NCBI GenBank assembly: GCA_012519955.1
Contig: JAAYPH010000159.1
Location: 1 to 37,995 of the forward strand
Length of the DNA stretch: 37,995 bases
Direction of reading: 5' to 3'
Source: Candidatus Epulonipiscium sp.
GTDB lineage: Bacteria; Bacillota; Clostridia; Lachnospirales; Defluviitaleaceae
The stretch's first letter is position 1. Each line of letters begins with the position of its first letter. Of the stretch, positions 1-8,123 are shown one piece after another. The notes under the pieces were generated by a model. The model was not told the origin of the DNA, ran no database searches, and saw only the letters and a program-made list of their open reading frames with translations. The translations under genes were made by a program, and so were the position numbers.

Positions 1-37
1 AATCTCCTTTCTATTTAGTTGTGGTAACTACATTTTA
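1..37 (-). promoter_or_regulatory. RBS and putative promoter/operator of an off-window minus-strand gene
   Basis: Read on the minus strand, bases 12-1 give AGAAAGGAGATT, a good ribosome binding site, so a minus-strand gene should start just left of position 1. A possible -10 (TAAAAT) lies at 37-32. An imperfect 13-bp dyad, TGTGGTAACTACA, at 20-32 lies between the -10 and the RBS and could be an operator. The gene itself is not in the window. Confidence 0.35.
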
Positions 38-132
38 GCAGATTTATTTCACAAGTGCATTTATTATGTAAAAAAATGTTGAGATAAATAATTTAAATTA
101 TGCACCCCAACATTTATTATAGAACCTCATAT

Positions 133-164
133 AAAAAGGACTCTTCATTGGAAGAGTCCTTTTT
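133..164 (-). terminator. Rho-independent terminator after the spore protein gene
   Basis: A perfect 14-bp stem (133-146 with 151-164) closes a 4-base loop, ATTG. The ends are A/T-rich, so it reads with a U tract on either strand. It lies 16 bp beyond the stop codon of the minus-strand spore protein gene. Confidence 0.8.
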
Positions 165-179
165 ATTTTTTATGCTTTA

Positions 180-395
180 CTATTTAACAGGATTTGTGCC
201 AGCCATTTGTTGTTCTTGTCTTTCAATCATTTTTTTAACCATGTATCCGCCTACATAACCAGCTTGAGCGGATGTTAAGTCACCATTGTACCCTTGTTTT
301 AAAGGTACTCCAATTTCGTTAGCAACTTCAAATTTGAATTGATCTAAAGCTGCTTTTGCTTGAGGAACTGCTTTTCTGTTTGTGCTATTAGCCAT
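180..395 (-). CDS. Alpha/beta-type small acid-soluble spore protein
   Basis: A 71-residue protein of the alpha/beta SASP family, which coats and protects DNA in dormant spores and is degraded by the GPR protease at germination. Seen: the GPR-site region KFEVANEIGVPL near residues 21-32, and the conserved second half YNGDLTSAQAGYVGGYMVKK near 36-55. The start at 395 is chosen because GGAGGTG lies just upstream (402-408); the frame runs open further, but those residues do not resemble the family. Single-gene unit with its own terminator. A possible forespore promoter is listed separately. The family is clear; which of the usual several paralogues this is cannot be told. Confidence 0.92.
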   Translation of the reverse strand: MANSTNRKAVPQAKAALDQFKFEVANEIGVPLKQGYNGDLTSAQAGYVGGYMVKKMIERQEQQMAGTNPVK

Positions 396-415
396 TTTTT
401 TCACCTCCATGGTAG

Positions 416-445
416 TATTATGTCTCTTTTTGTAAATTAATATGA
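416..445 (-). promoter_or_regulatory. Putative sigma-G-type promoter for the spore protein gene
   Basis: On the minus strand CATAATA (422-416) lies 18 bp downstream of TCATA (445-441). This resembles the forespore sigma-G pattern, and genes of this family are known sigma-G targets. The -35 match is partial. Confidence 0.35.
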
Positions 446-503
446 GATTTTTTGTAAGGGAATTATTGCCATTCTCAAAAAACTTTTGTACCAACTATTA
501 CAT

Positions 504-532
504 ATGAAAATAAAAATAAAGTTTGATATAAT
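504..532 (+). promoter_or_regulatory. Putative promoter of the 146-aa gene
   Basis: A perfect TATAAT at 527-532 follows a weak -35 (ATGAAA, 504-509) with a 17-bp spacer, about 43 bp upstream of the start codon. Confidence 0.4.
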
Positions 533-574
533 GAAGTTACTACTATTGCTTTACGGTCAAGGAGGACAGATATA

Positions 575-1015
575 ATGGATTCATTTCAAGCCAATCAATT
601 CTGCAAGCACACATTTCTACAAATCTATCAAAAAAACATCGAAGAAAAACTTCAAAAAATCGACTTATTTCTAAAGGTTTCTCCCAAAAAATTAAATATT
701 CATAACACCTCTGAATTATTAAATATAAGCGAAGAAGAGGTAAAAGATATAATGCTGAAAAATGATATTAGCAGTATTAATCCTGCTTCTTTTTTTATAA
801 TTATGGTTCAGGGCAGCAGTTACATATGTGGACTTTTAAGAAGAGAATTACAAAGAGGTTCAAAAACTATTTATTCAATAGAAGATATATCTTATATTTA
901 TCAGCTGAATCCACAGAAAGTAATTGATGCAAAGAAAGAATCAAATATAGATGAAATCACCTCTGAAAATATTAAAACCCTGTTTGAGTATATACCTGTA
1001 CAAATCTGGGAGTGA
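575..1015 (+). CDS. Conserved-looking protein of unknown function with two HTH-like segments
   Basis: 146 residues, cytoplasmic (no signal peptide or membrane segment). I do not recognise a named family. Two segments resemble each other and a helix-turn-helix pattern: residues about 46-70 (SELLNISEEEVKDIMLKND) and about 101-127 (IEDISYIYQLNPQKVIDAKK). They flank a middle block, GSSYICGLLRRELQRGS, at about 80-96. This suggests a duplicated small DNA- or protein-binding unit, but that is inference. The start is well supported by AAGGAGG nine bases upstream. Convergent with the opp operon, sharing a terminator. Confidence 0.75.
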   Translation: MDSFQANQFCKHTFLQIYQKNIEEKLQKIDLFLKVSPKKLNIHNTSELLNISEEEVKDIMLKNDISSINPASFFIIMVQGSSYICGLLRRELQRGSKTIYSIEDISYIYQLNPQKVIDAKKESNIDEITSENIKTLFEYIPVQIWE

Positions 1016-1021
1016 AAATAT

Positions 1022-1066
1022 AAAAAGTGACTTACCTTAGAAAAATTTAAAGGCAAGTCACTTTTT
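1022..1066. terminator. Bidirectional terminator between convergent genes
   Basis: A 12-bp stem (1022-1033 with 1055-1066), extended inward by CCTT/AAGG after one mismatch, is flanked by A and T runs on both sides. It serves the 146-aa gene on plus and oppF on minus. Confidence 0.85.
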
Positions 1067-2053
1067 TTAATTTTGGTTCTCATTTTCTTCCCAGTGGTGA
1101 CACGCAACATAATGACCCGGTTTTACTTCTTTTAATGCAGGTCTTTGATTCCTGCATTGTTCTGTTGCCATAGGACACCTGTCTACAAATTTACATCCTT
1201 TTGGAGGATTAATAGGACTTGGAACATCCCCCTGTAAAACAATTCTTTCTCTTTTTCTTTGTATCTCCGGATCTGGAATAGGAATAGCTGATAAAAGTGC
1301 TTTGGTATAAGGATGAAGAGGATTTTCATATAATTCATCGCTATCGGCCAATTCTACTATAGAACCTAAATACATTACGGCTACTCGATCAGAAATATAT
1401 CTTACCATAGAAAGATCGTGGGCAATAAACAAATAAGTAAGCCCTATCTTTTCCTGAAGCTCTTCTAAGAGGTTTACTACCTGTGCTTGAATCGATACGT
1501 CCAATGCGGAAATAGGCTCGTCACATACAATAAATTCAGGATTTACTGCCAAAGCCCTTGCGATACCTATTCTTTGTCTTTGTCCTCCACTAAATTCATG
1601 GGGAAATCGATTGGCATGCTCTTTATTTAATCCTACTAATTCCAGCAGTTCATGAATACGATTGGTTCTTTCCTGCCCTTTTAGCAGATTATGAATATCG
1701 AGACCTTCTCCTATAATGTTGGAAACCAACATTCTGGGATTTAACGATGCATAAGGATCTTGGAAAATCATTTGAGCACTTTTTGTAAAATCCTTTGCAG
1801 CTTTGCCTTTCAGCTTAGAGATGTTTTGTCCTTTAAACTCCACGCTTCCTTCTGTTGCAGGATAAATATTAAGAAGGGTTCTCCCTGTGGTAGATTTACC
1901 GCATCCTGATTCTCCAACCAAACCAAGCGTTTCTCCTTTGTATATATCAAAGGAAACATCGTCTACAGCCTTTAGATAAACCCCTTTTTCTACTTCAAAG
2001 TACTTTTTAAGATTTCTTACTTTTATAAGAACTTCTTTTTCTTTGTTCTCCAT
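1067..2053 (-). CDS. oppF: Oligopeptide ABC transporter ATP-binding subunit
   Basis: Second ATPase (328 aa) of a five-gene Opp/Dpp importer; hydrolyses ATP on the cytoplasmic face to drive peptide uptake. Seen: Walker [10 protein letters not shown] near residues 47-55, signature [14 protein letters not shown] near 155-168, Walker B FIVCDEP near 174-180, and the C-terminal oligopeptide-transporter extension with spaced cysteines ([14 protein letters not shown], about 288-301). The start has GGGAGGTG upstream. It begins 2 bp after the oppD stop and is the last gene of the operon, ending in the shared terminator. Whether the substrate is di- or oligopeptide cannot be read from sequence. Confidence 0.93.
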   Translation of the reverse strand: MENKEKEVLIKVRNLKKYFEVEKGVYLKAVDDVSFDIYKGETLGLVGESGCGKSTTGRTLLNIYPATEGSVEFKGQNISKLKGKAAKDFTKSAQMIFQDPYASLNPRMLVSNIIGEGLDIHNLLKGQERTNRIHELLELVGLNKEHANRFPHEFSGGQRQRIGIARALAVNPEFIVCDEPISALDVSIQAQVVNLLEELQEKIGLTYLFIAHDLSMVRYISDRVAVMYLGSIVELADSDELYENPLHPYTKALLSAIPIPDPEIQRKRERIVLQGDVPSPINPPKGCKFVDRCPMATEQCRNQRPALKEVKPGHYVACHHWEENENQN

Positions 2054-2055
2054 CG

Positions 2056-3096
2056 TTATTTTGCACCTCCCTTGGTCGAAAAATTCTTAGAGAGTTGGTT
2101 GGGATTTTCTACCTTTGGCGCCAGTTCATGATTCAGCCAACATGCAGAATATTGATTTTCTCCTGTTTTAAACTGTGGAGGCATCTGCTTTCGGCAGATT
2201 TCCATGGCATGTTCACATCTATCTGCAAAAGGACATCCTTTAGGCGGTGCTAATAAATCCGGAGGCGTACCTTCAATGGAGTCTAATCTTCCGTCTTCCT
2301 TGCTGATATCTAATCTAGGCACTGACTTTAGCAGTCCCCAGGTATAAGGATGTTTGGAATGATAGAAGATTTCGTCCGTTGTGCCGCTCTCTACCACTTT
2401 CCCTCCGTACATTACAATGATTCTTTGTGCTGAATGAGCTACAACCCCTAAGTCATGGGTAATTAATATAATGGAGGTTTTAATTTTTTTCTGCAAATCC
2501 CTCATTAGATCTAATATTTGAGCTTGAATCGTTACATCCAAAGCAGTAGTCGGTTCATCGGCAATCAGAATTTGAGGATTACACACCAGAGCAATAGCAA
2601 TCATGGCCCTTTGTCTCATCCCGCCGGAAAATTGATGAGGGTATTCATGAAATCTCTGTTCAGGATTAGGAATTTGGACCATTTTAAGCATGTTTAATGC
2701 TGTTTCTTTTGCCACTGCTCCTTCTATCTTCTGATGTTTTTTTAATCCTTCCATAATCTGTTTTCCCACAGTCATGGTTGGATTTAAAGAAGTCATAGGA
2801 TCCTGGAAAATCATTCCGATTTGACTGCCTCTAATTTTCTGCATTTCTTTTTCTTTATAGTCTAAAATATTTTTGCCATTAAAAAGAATTTGTCCACCTT
2901 TATATTTTACAGGTGGTTCAGGATTGAGCCGCATTAAAGATTTTGCCGTAACAGACTTTCCCGAACCAGATTCTCCTACAATCGCTAAAGTTTCACCTTC
3001 ATACAAATCAAAAGAGATATCTCTTACCGCTTTGACTTCTCCTGCATAGGTGTCAAAGGAAACTTCTAAATTCTTAACTTCTAGTATTTTCTTCAT
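2056..3096 (-). CDS. oppD: Oligopeptide ABC transporter ATP-binding subunit
   Basis: First ATPase of the Opp importer, 346 aa, cytoplasmic partner of OppF. Seen: Walker A GESGSGKSVTAKS near residue 41, signature FSGGMRQRAMIAIAL, Walker B ILIADEP, and the Cys-containing C-terminal extension (CPFADRCEHAMEIC). The frame is open to a GTG at 3105, but that codon lies inside the ribosome binding site AGGAGGTGAG; the ATG at 3096, eight bases past GGAGG, is the likely start. It follows oppC by 12 bp and precedes oppF by 2 bp. Confidence 0.93.
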   Translation of the reverse strand: MKKILEVKNLEVSFDTYAGEVKAVRDISFDLYEGETLAIVGESGSGKSVTAKSLMRLNPEPPVKYKGGQILFNGKNILDYKEKEMQKIRGSQIGMIFQDPMTSLNPTMTVGKQIMEGLKKHQKIEGAVAKETALNMLKMVQIPNPEQRFHEYPHQFSGGMRQRAMIAIALVCNPQILIADEPTTALDVTIQAQILDLMRDLQKKIKTSIILITHDLGVVAHSAQRIIVMYGGKVVESGTTDEIFYHSKHPYTWGLLKSVPRLDISKEDGRLDSIEGTPPDLLAPPKGCPFADRCEHAMEICRKQMPPQFKTGENQYSACWLNHELAPKVENPNQLSKNFSTKGGAK

Positions 3097-3108
3097 GAGA
3101 CTCACCTC

Positions 3109-4395
3109 CTATTTTCTAAGTCTTGGATCAAGAGCATCCCTAAGCCCGTCCCCTAATAAATTAAATGCAAACATGGTTAAACTGATAGCAATCGCCGGAA
3201 CGAGTAATTGATGAGGATATTGTCTAAATATCTTTGCCCCTTGATTTGCTAATGATCCCCATGATGCATAAGGCACGGGAACACCAAGGCCGATAAAGCT
3301 TAAAAATGCTTCTGCAAAAATCATCTTAGGAATCATCATGGTCATATCCACAATAATAGGTCCCATGGTGTTTGGAATAAGATGTTTTAAAATAATTCTC
3401 TTGGAATCCGCCCCTAAGGCTTTTGCAGCTACCACATATTCGGAATGTTTAAGTCTCATCACTTCTCCACGAACAATACGGGCTGTTCCCATCCATCCCG
3501 TTACAATTAATACGATACTTATGGGTTTAATACCTGGGTCCATTACTGTAAGTAATAGAATGGTATAAAGCATATCCGGTACCGTCATTAATATCTCGAC
3601 AACACGCATGAGAAGATCATCGACTTTTCCCCCAACATAGCCTGATATTCCCCCATAAAGAATTCCGAAAAGAGCTGTTATGAATACTGAAATAAAGGCT
3701 ATAAAGAAGGAAATACGTCCGCCTTCCCACAGTCGTGTAAACAAGTCTCTTCCAAATTCATCGGTTCCAAACCAATGGGTTTTATTAAACCACTTTTCTC
3801 CTTTGGTTTCTACCACCAGGTTGGAACCTTTTTTGGCAAATTCAATTCCTCTAAAATCCGGATCCTGTACCAGTAATTTTTCACCTTCGACATTGAGCTT
3901 GTCTATAATACTTCCCCATGTGTCTGTATTGACAACATCTATAACGAGCTCATATTCTTTCTTATCTCCCTGCCAGGATTCATCCACTTGATTTCCGATT
4001 TTAAAGCCTAGTTTACCTGCAGCTTTAAGCTGAACATTCTTAAATTTAATCTTGCTTTTACGATAATTAGGAATATATTCTTCATATTTAAAAACTTCAT
4101 TGGATAAAAGCGTAATGCTTCTGGCATTGCTCATAATGGGCGTTTGATTTTGCTCTGCCAGATTTTGCTTCTCATAGGTATGACCATATAATGATTTCGT
4201 TATTATAGGTCCTATACAAGACATAATAATCAAAACAATTAAAACGAAAAATGAGACCATCGCCACTTTGTTGTTTTTTAATCTTCTAAAGGCATCTTTC
4301 CAATAGGACAAACTTGGTCTTTTAATTTCTCCTGCGGCTTTTAAATTTTTGCCTACATGAGTAAAATCACTTGGGTCTAATTTCATATTGGTCAT
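3109..4395 (-). CDS. oppC: Oligopeptide ABC transporter permease with enlarged extracytoplasmic insert
   Basis: Membrane permease of the Opp importer, 428 aa. One membrane segment (about residues 42-64) is followed by about 150 residues of soluble sequence outside the membrane (about 70-205), then the permease core with about five membrane segments. The EAA-type loop that docks the ATPases lies near residues 325-345 (around EYVVAAKALGADSKRI). B. subtilis OppC is about 305 aa, so the insert accounts for the extra length. The start follows GGGAGG and directly abuts the oppB stop, so translation is probably coupled. Confidence 0.92.
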   Translation of the reverse strand: MTNMKLDPSDFTHVGKNLKAAGEIKRPSLSYWKDAFRRLKNNKVAMVSFFVLIVLIIMSCIGPIITKSLYGHTYEKQNLAEQNQTPIMSNARSITLLSNEVFKYEEYIPNYRKSKIKFKNVQLKAAGKLGFKIGNQVDESWQGDKKEYELVIDVVNTDTWGSIIDKLNVEGEKLLVQDPDFRGIEFAKKGSNLVVETKGEKWFNKTHWFGTDEFGRDLFTRLWEGGRISFFIAFISVFITALFGILYGGISGYVGGKVDDLLMRVVEILMTVPDMLYTILLLTVMDPGIKPISIVLIVTGWMGTARIVRGEVMRLKHSEYVVAAKALGADSKRIILKHLIPNTMGPIIVDMTMMIPKMIFAEAFLSFIGLGVPVPYASWGSLANQGAKIFRQYPHQLLVPAIAISLTMFAFNLLGDGLRDALDPRLRK

Positions 4396-5325
4396 CTATT
4401 TTCCTCCCTTCCCTGCAATTTTAAGTCTGGGATCTATTAAGCCGTAAATAATGTCTACCACTAAAATTGAAAGGATAATCAAGGCGGCATAAAAAATGGT
4501 AATACCCATAATCATAGGATAATCCTGCTCCGTAATTGTAGAAACGAAATATTCACCCAGTCCAGCTACAGCGAAAATCTTTTCAACGACAATGGAGCCT
4601 GTAATGAGCGCTGCAAACAATGGACCTAATACGGTAATAACGGGCATAATGGCATTTCTTAGTACATGCTTCCATACAATTTGAAATTTTGCTAGCCCCT
4701 TGGATTTTGCAGTACTAATATAATCCTGTCCAAGCACTTCCAAGGTGGTTGTTCGCATTAATCTTGAAATGGTAGCCAATGAACTTAGTGCCAGGGTAAT
4801 AGACGGTAAAATCAGTGACCATTGTGTTTTATCTACGGTTACAGGGAACCATCCTAACTGGACACCAAAAAAATATGCCAGTATCGGTCCTAAAATAATG
4901 GAGGGTATGGATACACCGATGATTGCAATAATAATGGATAAATAATCCAAAATCTTTTGATGATTAAGGGCTGCAATGATTCCCAAAAACACACCAAAGG
5001 CCACAGCAATAATCAGAGCTCTCCATCCTAAAGCAAAGGATTTCGGAAAACTTTGTTTGATCATATCCGTTACAGAGCGTCCCGGATATTTGATAGACGT
5101 TCCCAAATCTCCTTTTGCAATATTTTTCATATAGATGATGTATTGCTCGGAAAGAGGCTTATCTAATCCATATTTTACTCTTAGGGCTTGTTTCACTTCC
5201 GGCTTTAATTTTGGATCGGTAAATGGGTCATTAGGAAGGGCATGCATTAAGAAAAACGTCAGTGTTGCAATAACCCAAAGCGTTCCCAGCGCCATTAAAA
5301 GCCGTTTTAAAATATACTTCAGCAC
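4396..5325 (-). CDS. oppB: Oligopeptide ABC transporter permease
   Basis: 309-residue permease partner of OppC. It has the family N-terminus MLKYILKRLL with a first membrane segment at about residues 9-30, then about five more. The EAA-type loop contains DYISTAKSKGLAKFQI near residues 200-215. The start is a GTG (5325-5323) eight bases after AGGAGG; no better ATG exists. A stem-loop separates it from the upstream oppA gene, which would let oppA mRNA be more abundant than the permease part. Confidence 0.93.
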   Translation of the reverse strand: MLKYILKRLLMALGTLWVIATLTFFLMHALPNDPFTDPKLKPEVKQALRVKYGLDKPLSEQYIIYMKNIAKGDLGTSIKYPGRSVTDMIKQSFPKSFALGWRALIIAVAFGVFLGIIAALNHQKILDYLSIIIAIIGVSIPSIILGPILAYFFGVQLGWFPVTVDKTQWSLILPSITLALSSLATISRLMRTTTLEVLGQDYISTAKSKGLAKFQIVWKHVLRNAIMPVITVLGPLFAALITGSIVVEKIFAVAGLGEYFVSTITEQDYPMIMGITIFYAALIILSILVVDIIYGLIDPRLKIAGKGGK

Positions 5326-5359
5326 ACAAGTAACCTCCTATCTTTGTTTTTTGATATTA

Positions 5360-5393
5360 AGAGAGGTATATGTATATGCACATATACCTCTCT
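5360..5393 (-). terminator. Intercistronic stem-loop between oppA and oppB
   Basis: A perfect 14-bp stem (5360-5373 with 5380-5393) with a 6-base loop. The U tract on the minus strand is poor, so it is more likely a leaky terminator or an mRNA-stabilising 3' end for oppA than a full stop. Confidence 0.6.
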
Positions 5394-5426
5394 CTTTATA
5401 AGTGTTTTTAATCAGAGCTCAACTTA

Positions 5427-7262
5427 TTATTTCTTTTCTGCATTTTTTGCATTCATGTCGATATTTGACCAATAGAAGTCAACTGTTGCTCCTACCCCTC
5501 TGATCACAACACCATTAATATAATTTTTGAATGTGAAATGAACATTTCTATAATACATTGGTGCTATAACAGCATCTTCAGTAAGAATTTTTTCTGCATC
5601 ATACAGATATTGAATACGTGTAGCTGCATCTTTTTCTTTTTTGGCTGCCTGAATGAGTTTATCGTATTCAGGATTATTGTATTTTCCGTTATTGTTTGGA
5701 TTTACAGATTCAAACAATTCTAAGAAAGTCATCGCATCAGGATAGTCTGGTCCCCATCCGGAAGCACTCATTCCAAAATCGCCGTTTTGAAGTCTTGTTA
5801 ATCTTTCTGCCCATGGAAGTGGAACAAGATTTACATTGATTCCGATTTCTTTCCAGTCAGCCTGGAATTTTTCAGCAACTTTTTGGTCTATATCTCCATC
5901 ACCAATGAGTAAGTCAAGGGTTGGAAGTTCGGACATTCCTAATTCTTTAAGACCTGCTGCTAAATATTCTTTTGCTTTATCCTTAGCATTGTCTGGATAG
6001 AGTTCCATTCCGTTTTCTTCACGGAAAGTCTTTTCAAGCCCAGGGAATGCTTCTGGAACAATCGCTAATGCAGGACGATCTCCAATATTGATTTTTTCAA
6101 CAAAAGAAGTTCTATCCATCGCATACATTAATGCTTTACGGATATTTGCATTTTGTGTAATCGGATTATCAAAGTGGTTAAAGTCAATATAGAAAATACT
6201 GAAGTCGGAGCGGTTGATCATTGGCTGAAGATTTAATTGATCCAATGTCGCCACGTCTTCAAAATCCGGCACGTCTTTTGATTGAATTGCAGAACCGTCT
6301 AAAGCTCCGGTTTTTAACAAGTTGGTTCTTGTTTCTACGTCGTTTACTATTTTCATATTGATTACATCAAAACTAATATTATCTTTATTCCAGTAATTTT
6401 CGTTTTTAACTAATTTAAAGTAATCTTTATGAGCCCATTCTGCAACTTTCCAAGGTCCATTAGCAAGAAGTCCTTCTGCTTCGATACCATATTTATTTGC
6501 TGCACTTTGTTCATTATAAAATGCTTCTTTAACAGGAGCATATACTGCAAAGGCAGTTAAGTTAGGGAAATATGGTGCTGGAACTGCAACTGTAACGGCA
6601 ATTGTATTTCCTTCTGCAACTGCTTTTACATTGCTCCAAAGTTCATCTTTTTTAGCTTGGAATGCGCTTAATTCTTCTTCTGTCATAGCTTCTAAGCGAG
6701 CAGCTTGCTCTTCTTCACCAAGCTTTGCAAAGTTAGCATCTTTTTCTGCTAAGAAAGCTGCTTTATCGTATGCCGCATAATCAGCAGCCCCTTCGATATA
6801 ATCAGCAATTAAGAAGCTGTATGCTCCGGATGTATCTATTGCCAATCTCCATGCGAAGAAGAAATCATTCGCTGTAATTGGAGTTCCATCAGCCCATTTT
6901 GCATCGTCACGAAGTTCAAAAGTATAAGTGTTCGTTGCTTCGTCATAGGTATATCCTTTAGCAACCCCTGGTTCAAGAGAAGAGTCATCTTTACCAAATC
7001 TCATTAAACCTTCCATAAACATATTTTCAACCTGTATGTCCGGTTGTCCCCACATTTGTTGAGGGTCTAAAGTTTGAGGTTCTGAAGATAAATAGTAGTC
7101 TAATATCTTCTCACCCTCATAATCGGATGCACCGTTTTGTTCTGTTTGCTGACCTGCTTCACCAACTGTTTGTGTTTCGTCCTTCTTGCCACAGGCTGTT
7201 AATGCAACACCAAGAACTATAACAACAGCTAAGAGCATAGCCCATTGTTTTTTTAATTTCAT
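5427..7262 (-). CDS. oppA: Oligopeptide-binding lipoprotein (family 5 solute-binding protein)
   Basis: Extracytoplasmic peptide receptor of the Opp importer, 611 aa. Lipoprotein signal: charged N-terminus, hydrophobic core, lipobox LTAC with the lipidated Cys at residue 24. Family landmarks include EPQTLDPQQMW near 60-70, YTFELRDDAKWADGTPITANDF near the first lobe (shown to 20 residues: FELRDDAKWADGTPITANDF), and GWGPDYPDAMTFLELF in the second lobe. An Ala/Glu-rich segment at about residues 160-210 makes it longer than the usual 540-560 aa. AAGGAGG precedes the start. First gene of the operon, behind a good promoter. Confidence 0.93.
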   Translation of the reverse strand: MKLKKQWAMLLAVVIVLGVALTACGKKDETQTVGEAGQQTEQNGASDYEGEKILDYYLSSEPQTLDPQQMWGQPDIQVENMFMEGLMRFGKDDSSLEPGVAKGYTYDEATNTYTFELRDDAKWADGTPITANDFFFAWRLAIDTSGAYSFLIADYIEGAADYAAYDKAAFLAEKDANFAKLGEEEQAARLEAMTEEELSAFQAKKDELWSNVKAVAEGNTIAVTVAVPAPYFPNLTAFAVYAPVKEAFYNEQSAANKYGIEAEGLLANGPWKVAEWAHKDYFKLVKNENYWNKDNISFDVINMKIVNDVETRTNLLKTGALDGSAIQSKDVPDFEDVATLDQLNLQPMINRSDFSIFYIDFNHFDNPITQNANIRKALMYAMDRTSFVEKINIGDRPALAIVPEAFPGLEKTFREENGMELYPDNAKDKAKEYLAAGLKELGMSELPTLDLLIGDGDIDQKVAEKFQADWKEIGINVNLVPLPWAERLTRLQNGDFGMSASGWGPDYPDAMTFLELFESVNPNNNGKYNNPEYDKLIQAAKKEKDAATRIQYLYDAEKILTEDAVIAPMYYRNVHFTFKNYINGVVIRGVGATVDFYWSNIDMNAKNAEKK

Positions 7263-7317
7263 TGAATAGCCTCCTTAGATATTTTAATTATAATATTAAG
7301 CAATTAAAAACATAAAT

Positions 7318-7346
7318 AGTATAGCACCAAAACTTTTGTTTTGCAA
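7318..7346 (-). promoter_or_regulatory. Sigma-A promoter of the opp operon
   Basis: On minus, -35 TTGCAA (7346-7341), 17-bp spacer, -10 TATACT (7323-7318), about 56 bp before the oppA start. The -35 lies inside one of two copies of TTTGCAATT (7340-7348 and 7361-7369), spaced 21 bp. Confidence 0.65.
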
Positions 7347-7422
7347 TTTAATTATTCTAATTTGCAATTATTGACACATCATTTGGCTGCTCTATAAGGT
7401 TAAAATTAATTTTTTTAATGCT

Positions 7423-7450
7423 TTGAAAAAGCTCAAATTTACAATATAAT
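7423..7450 (+). promoter_or_regulatory. Sigma-A promoter of the CYTH gene
   Basis: TTGAAA (7423-7428), 16-bp spacer, TATAAT (7445-7450), about 45 bp before the start codon. It diverges from the opp promoter. Confidence 0.6.
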
Positions 7451-7494
7451 ATAATTAAGAGCTTATATATAATACTTAGAAAAGAGGTAATGAG

Positions 7495-7950
7495 ATGGAA
7501 ATAGAAAGAAAATTTTTAGTGCATGAGCTGCCTGAAAATCTCGACAAATTTGAAAAAAGAGAGATTGTGCAAGGGTATATTTCAATTGATCCAACGATTA
7601 GATTAAGAAAAAGCAATGATGAGTATTATCTGACATTTAAGAGCAAAGGACATCTTAAAAGAGAAGAAATGGAGTTTCCTCTGACCAGAGAACAGTTTGA
7701 AAATCTTTGGCCAAAGGTGGATTCCTCTACAATTTATAAAACCCGATATAATATTCCTTTAGAAAATAATCTGATTGCCGAATTGGATGTATATCATGAA
7801 AATCTGGAAGGCTTGCTGACTGTTGAAGTGGAATTTGTTTCAGAAAAGGATTCAGAAAAGTTCATTCCTCCCCATTGGTTTGGAAAAGATGTGACCCATG
7901 ACAGCAGATACAAAAACAGTAATATTGCAGTGTATGGAATCCCGAAATAA
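7495..7950 (+). CDS. CYTH-domain protein (triphosphate tunnel metalloenzyme family)
   Basis: 151 residues forming one CYTH domain. The family signature ExExK is at the N-terminus (MEIERKFLV). Further charged strands follow: GYISIDPTIRLRKSNDEYYL (about 29-48), TFKSKGHLKREEMEF, and VEVEF late in the chain. CYTH proteins bind triphosphate-containing compounds in an eight-stranded tunnel with divalent metal; small bacterial members are often inorganic triphosphatases, some are adenylate cyclases. The substrate cannot be assigned. GAGGTAATGAG precedes the ATG. Single-gene unit, followed by a hairpin cluster. Confidence 0.85.
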   Translation: MEIERKFLVHELPENLDKFEKREIVQGYISIDPTIRLRKSNDEYYLTFKSKGHLKREEMEFPLTREQFENLWPKVDSSTIYKTRYNIPLENNLIAELDVYHENLEGLLTVEVEFVSEKDSEKFIPPHWFGKDVTHDSRYKNSNIAVYGIPK

Positions 7951-7953
7951 GAA

Positions 7954-8045
7954 AGAGTTTCGCAAGCGAAACTCTCGCGCCGAGCGCAGTCGGCAAAGCC
8001 GACAAGATACACTATGCGCGAGTGTGCATTTTGCCCGAAGGGCTA
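7954..8045. repeat. GC-rich cluster of nested hairpins
   Basis: This 90-bp stretch is clearly GC-richer than its surroundings. Stems: 7954-7963 with 7966-7975 (10 bp), 7989-7994 with 7998-8003 (6 bp), 7974-7980 with 8016-8022 (CTCGCGC/GCGCGAG, enclosing the previous one), and GCCC/GGGC at 8033-8043. It directly adjoins a copy of the ATAGGAAAT hairpin. It looks like a dispersed palindromic element inserted after the CYTH gene rather than coding sequence. Confidence 0.6.
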
Positions 8046-8085
8046 TTTTTACATAGGAAATACGGAAGAATTTCCTATGTAAAAA
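8046..8085. repeat. ATAGGAAAT hairpin element, copy 1
   Basis: A perfect 16-bp stem (8046-8061 with 8070-8085) around the loop ACGGAAGA. The core ATAGGAAAT / ATTTCCTAT and the 8-base loop match copies at 11252-11285 and 34965-34990. Confidence 0.75.
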
Positions 8086-8086
8086 T

Positions 8087-8114
8087 AAAAACCATGACAA
8101 AAGTCATGGTTTTT
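8087..8114. terminator. Bidirectional terminator: tRNA operon (-) and CYTH gene (+)
   Basis: A perfect 12-bp stem (8087-8098 with 8103-8114) with an AAAA loop, T-rich on both outer sides. On minus it lies 9 bp after tRNA-Leu. Confidence 0.85.
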
Positions 8115-8123
8115 ATTTTGAAA

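Noticed and set aside
7794-8100. Minus-strand open frames over the CYTH 3' end and hairpin cluster
   Set aside because: They cover the GC-rich palindromes and overlap a clear plus-strand gene; no binding site.
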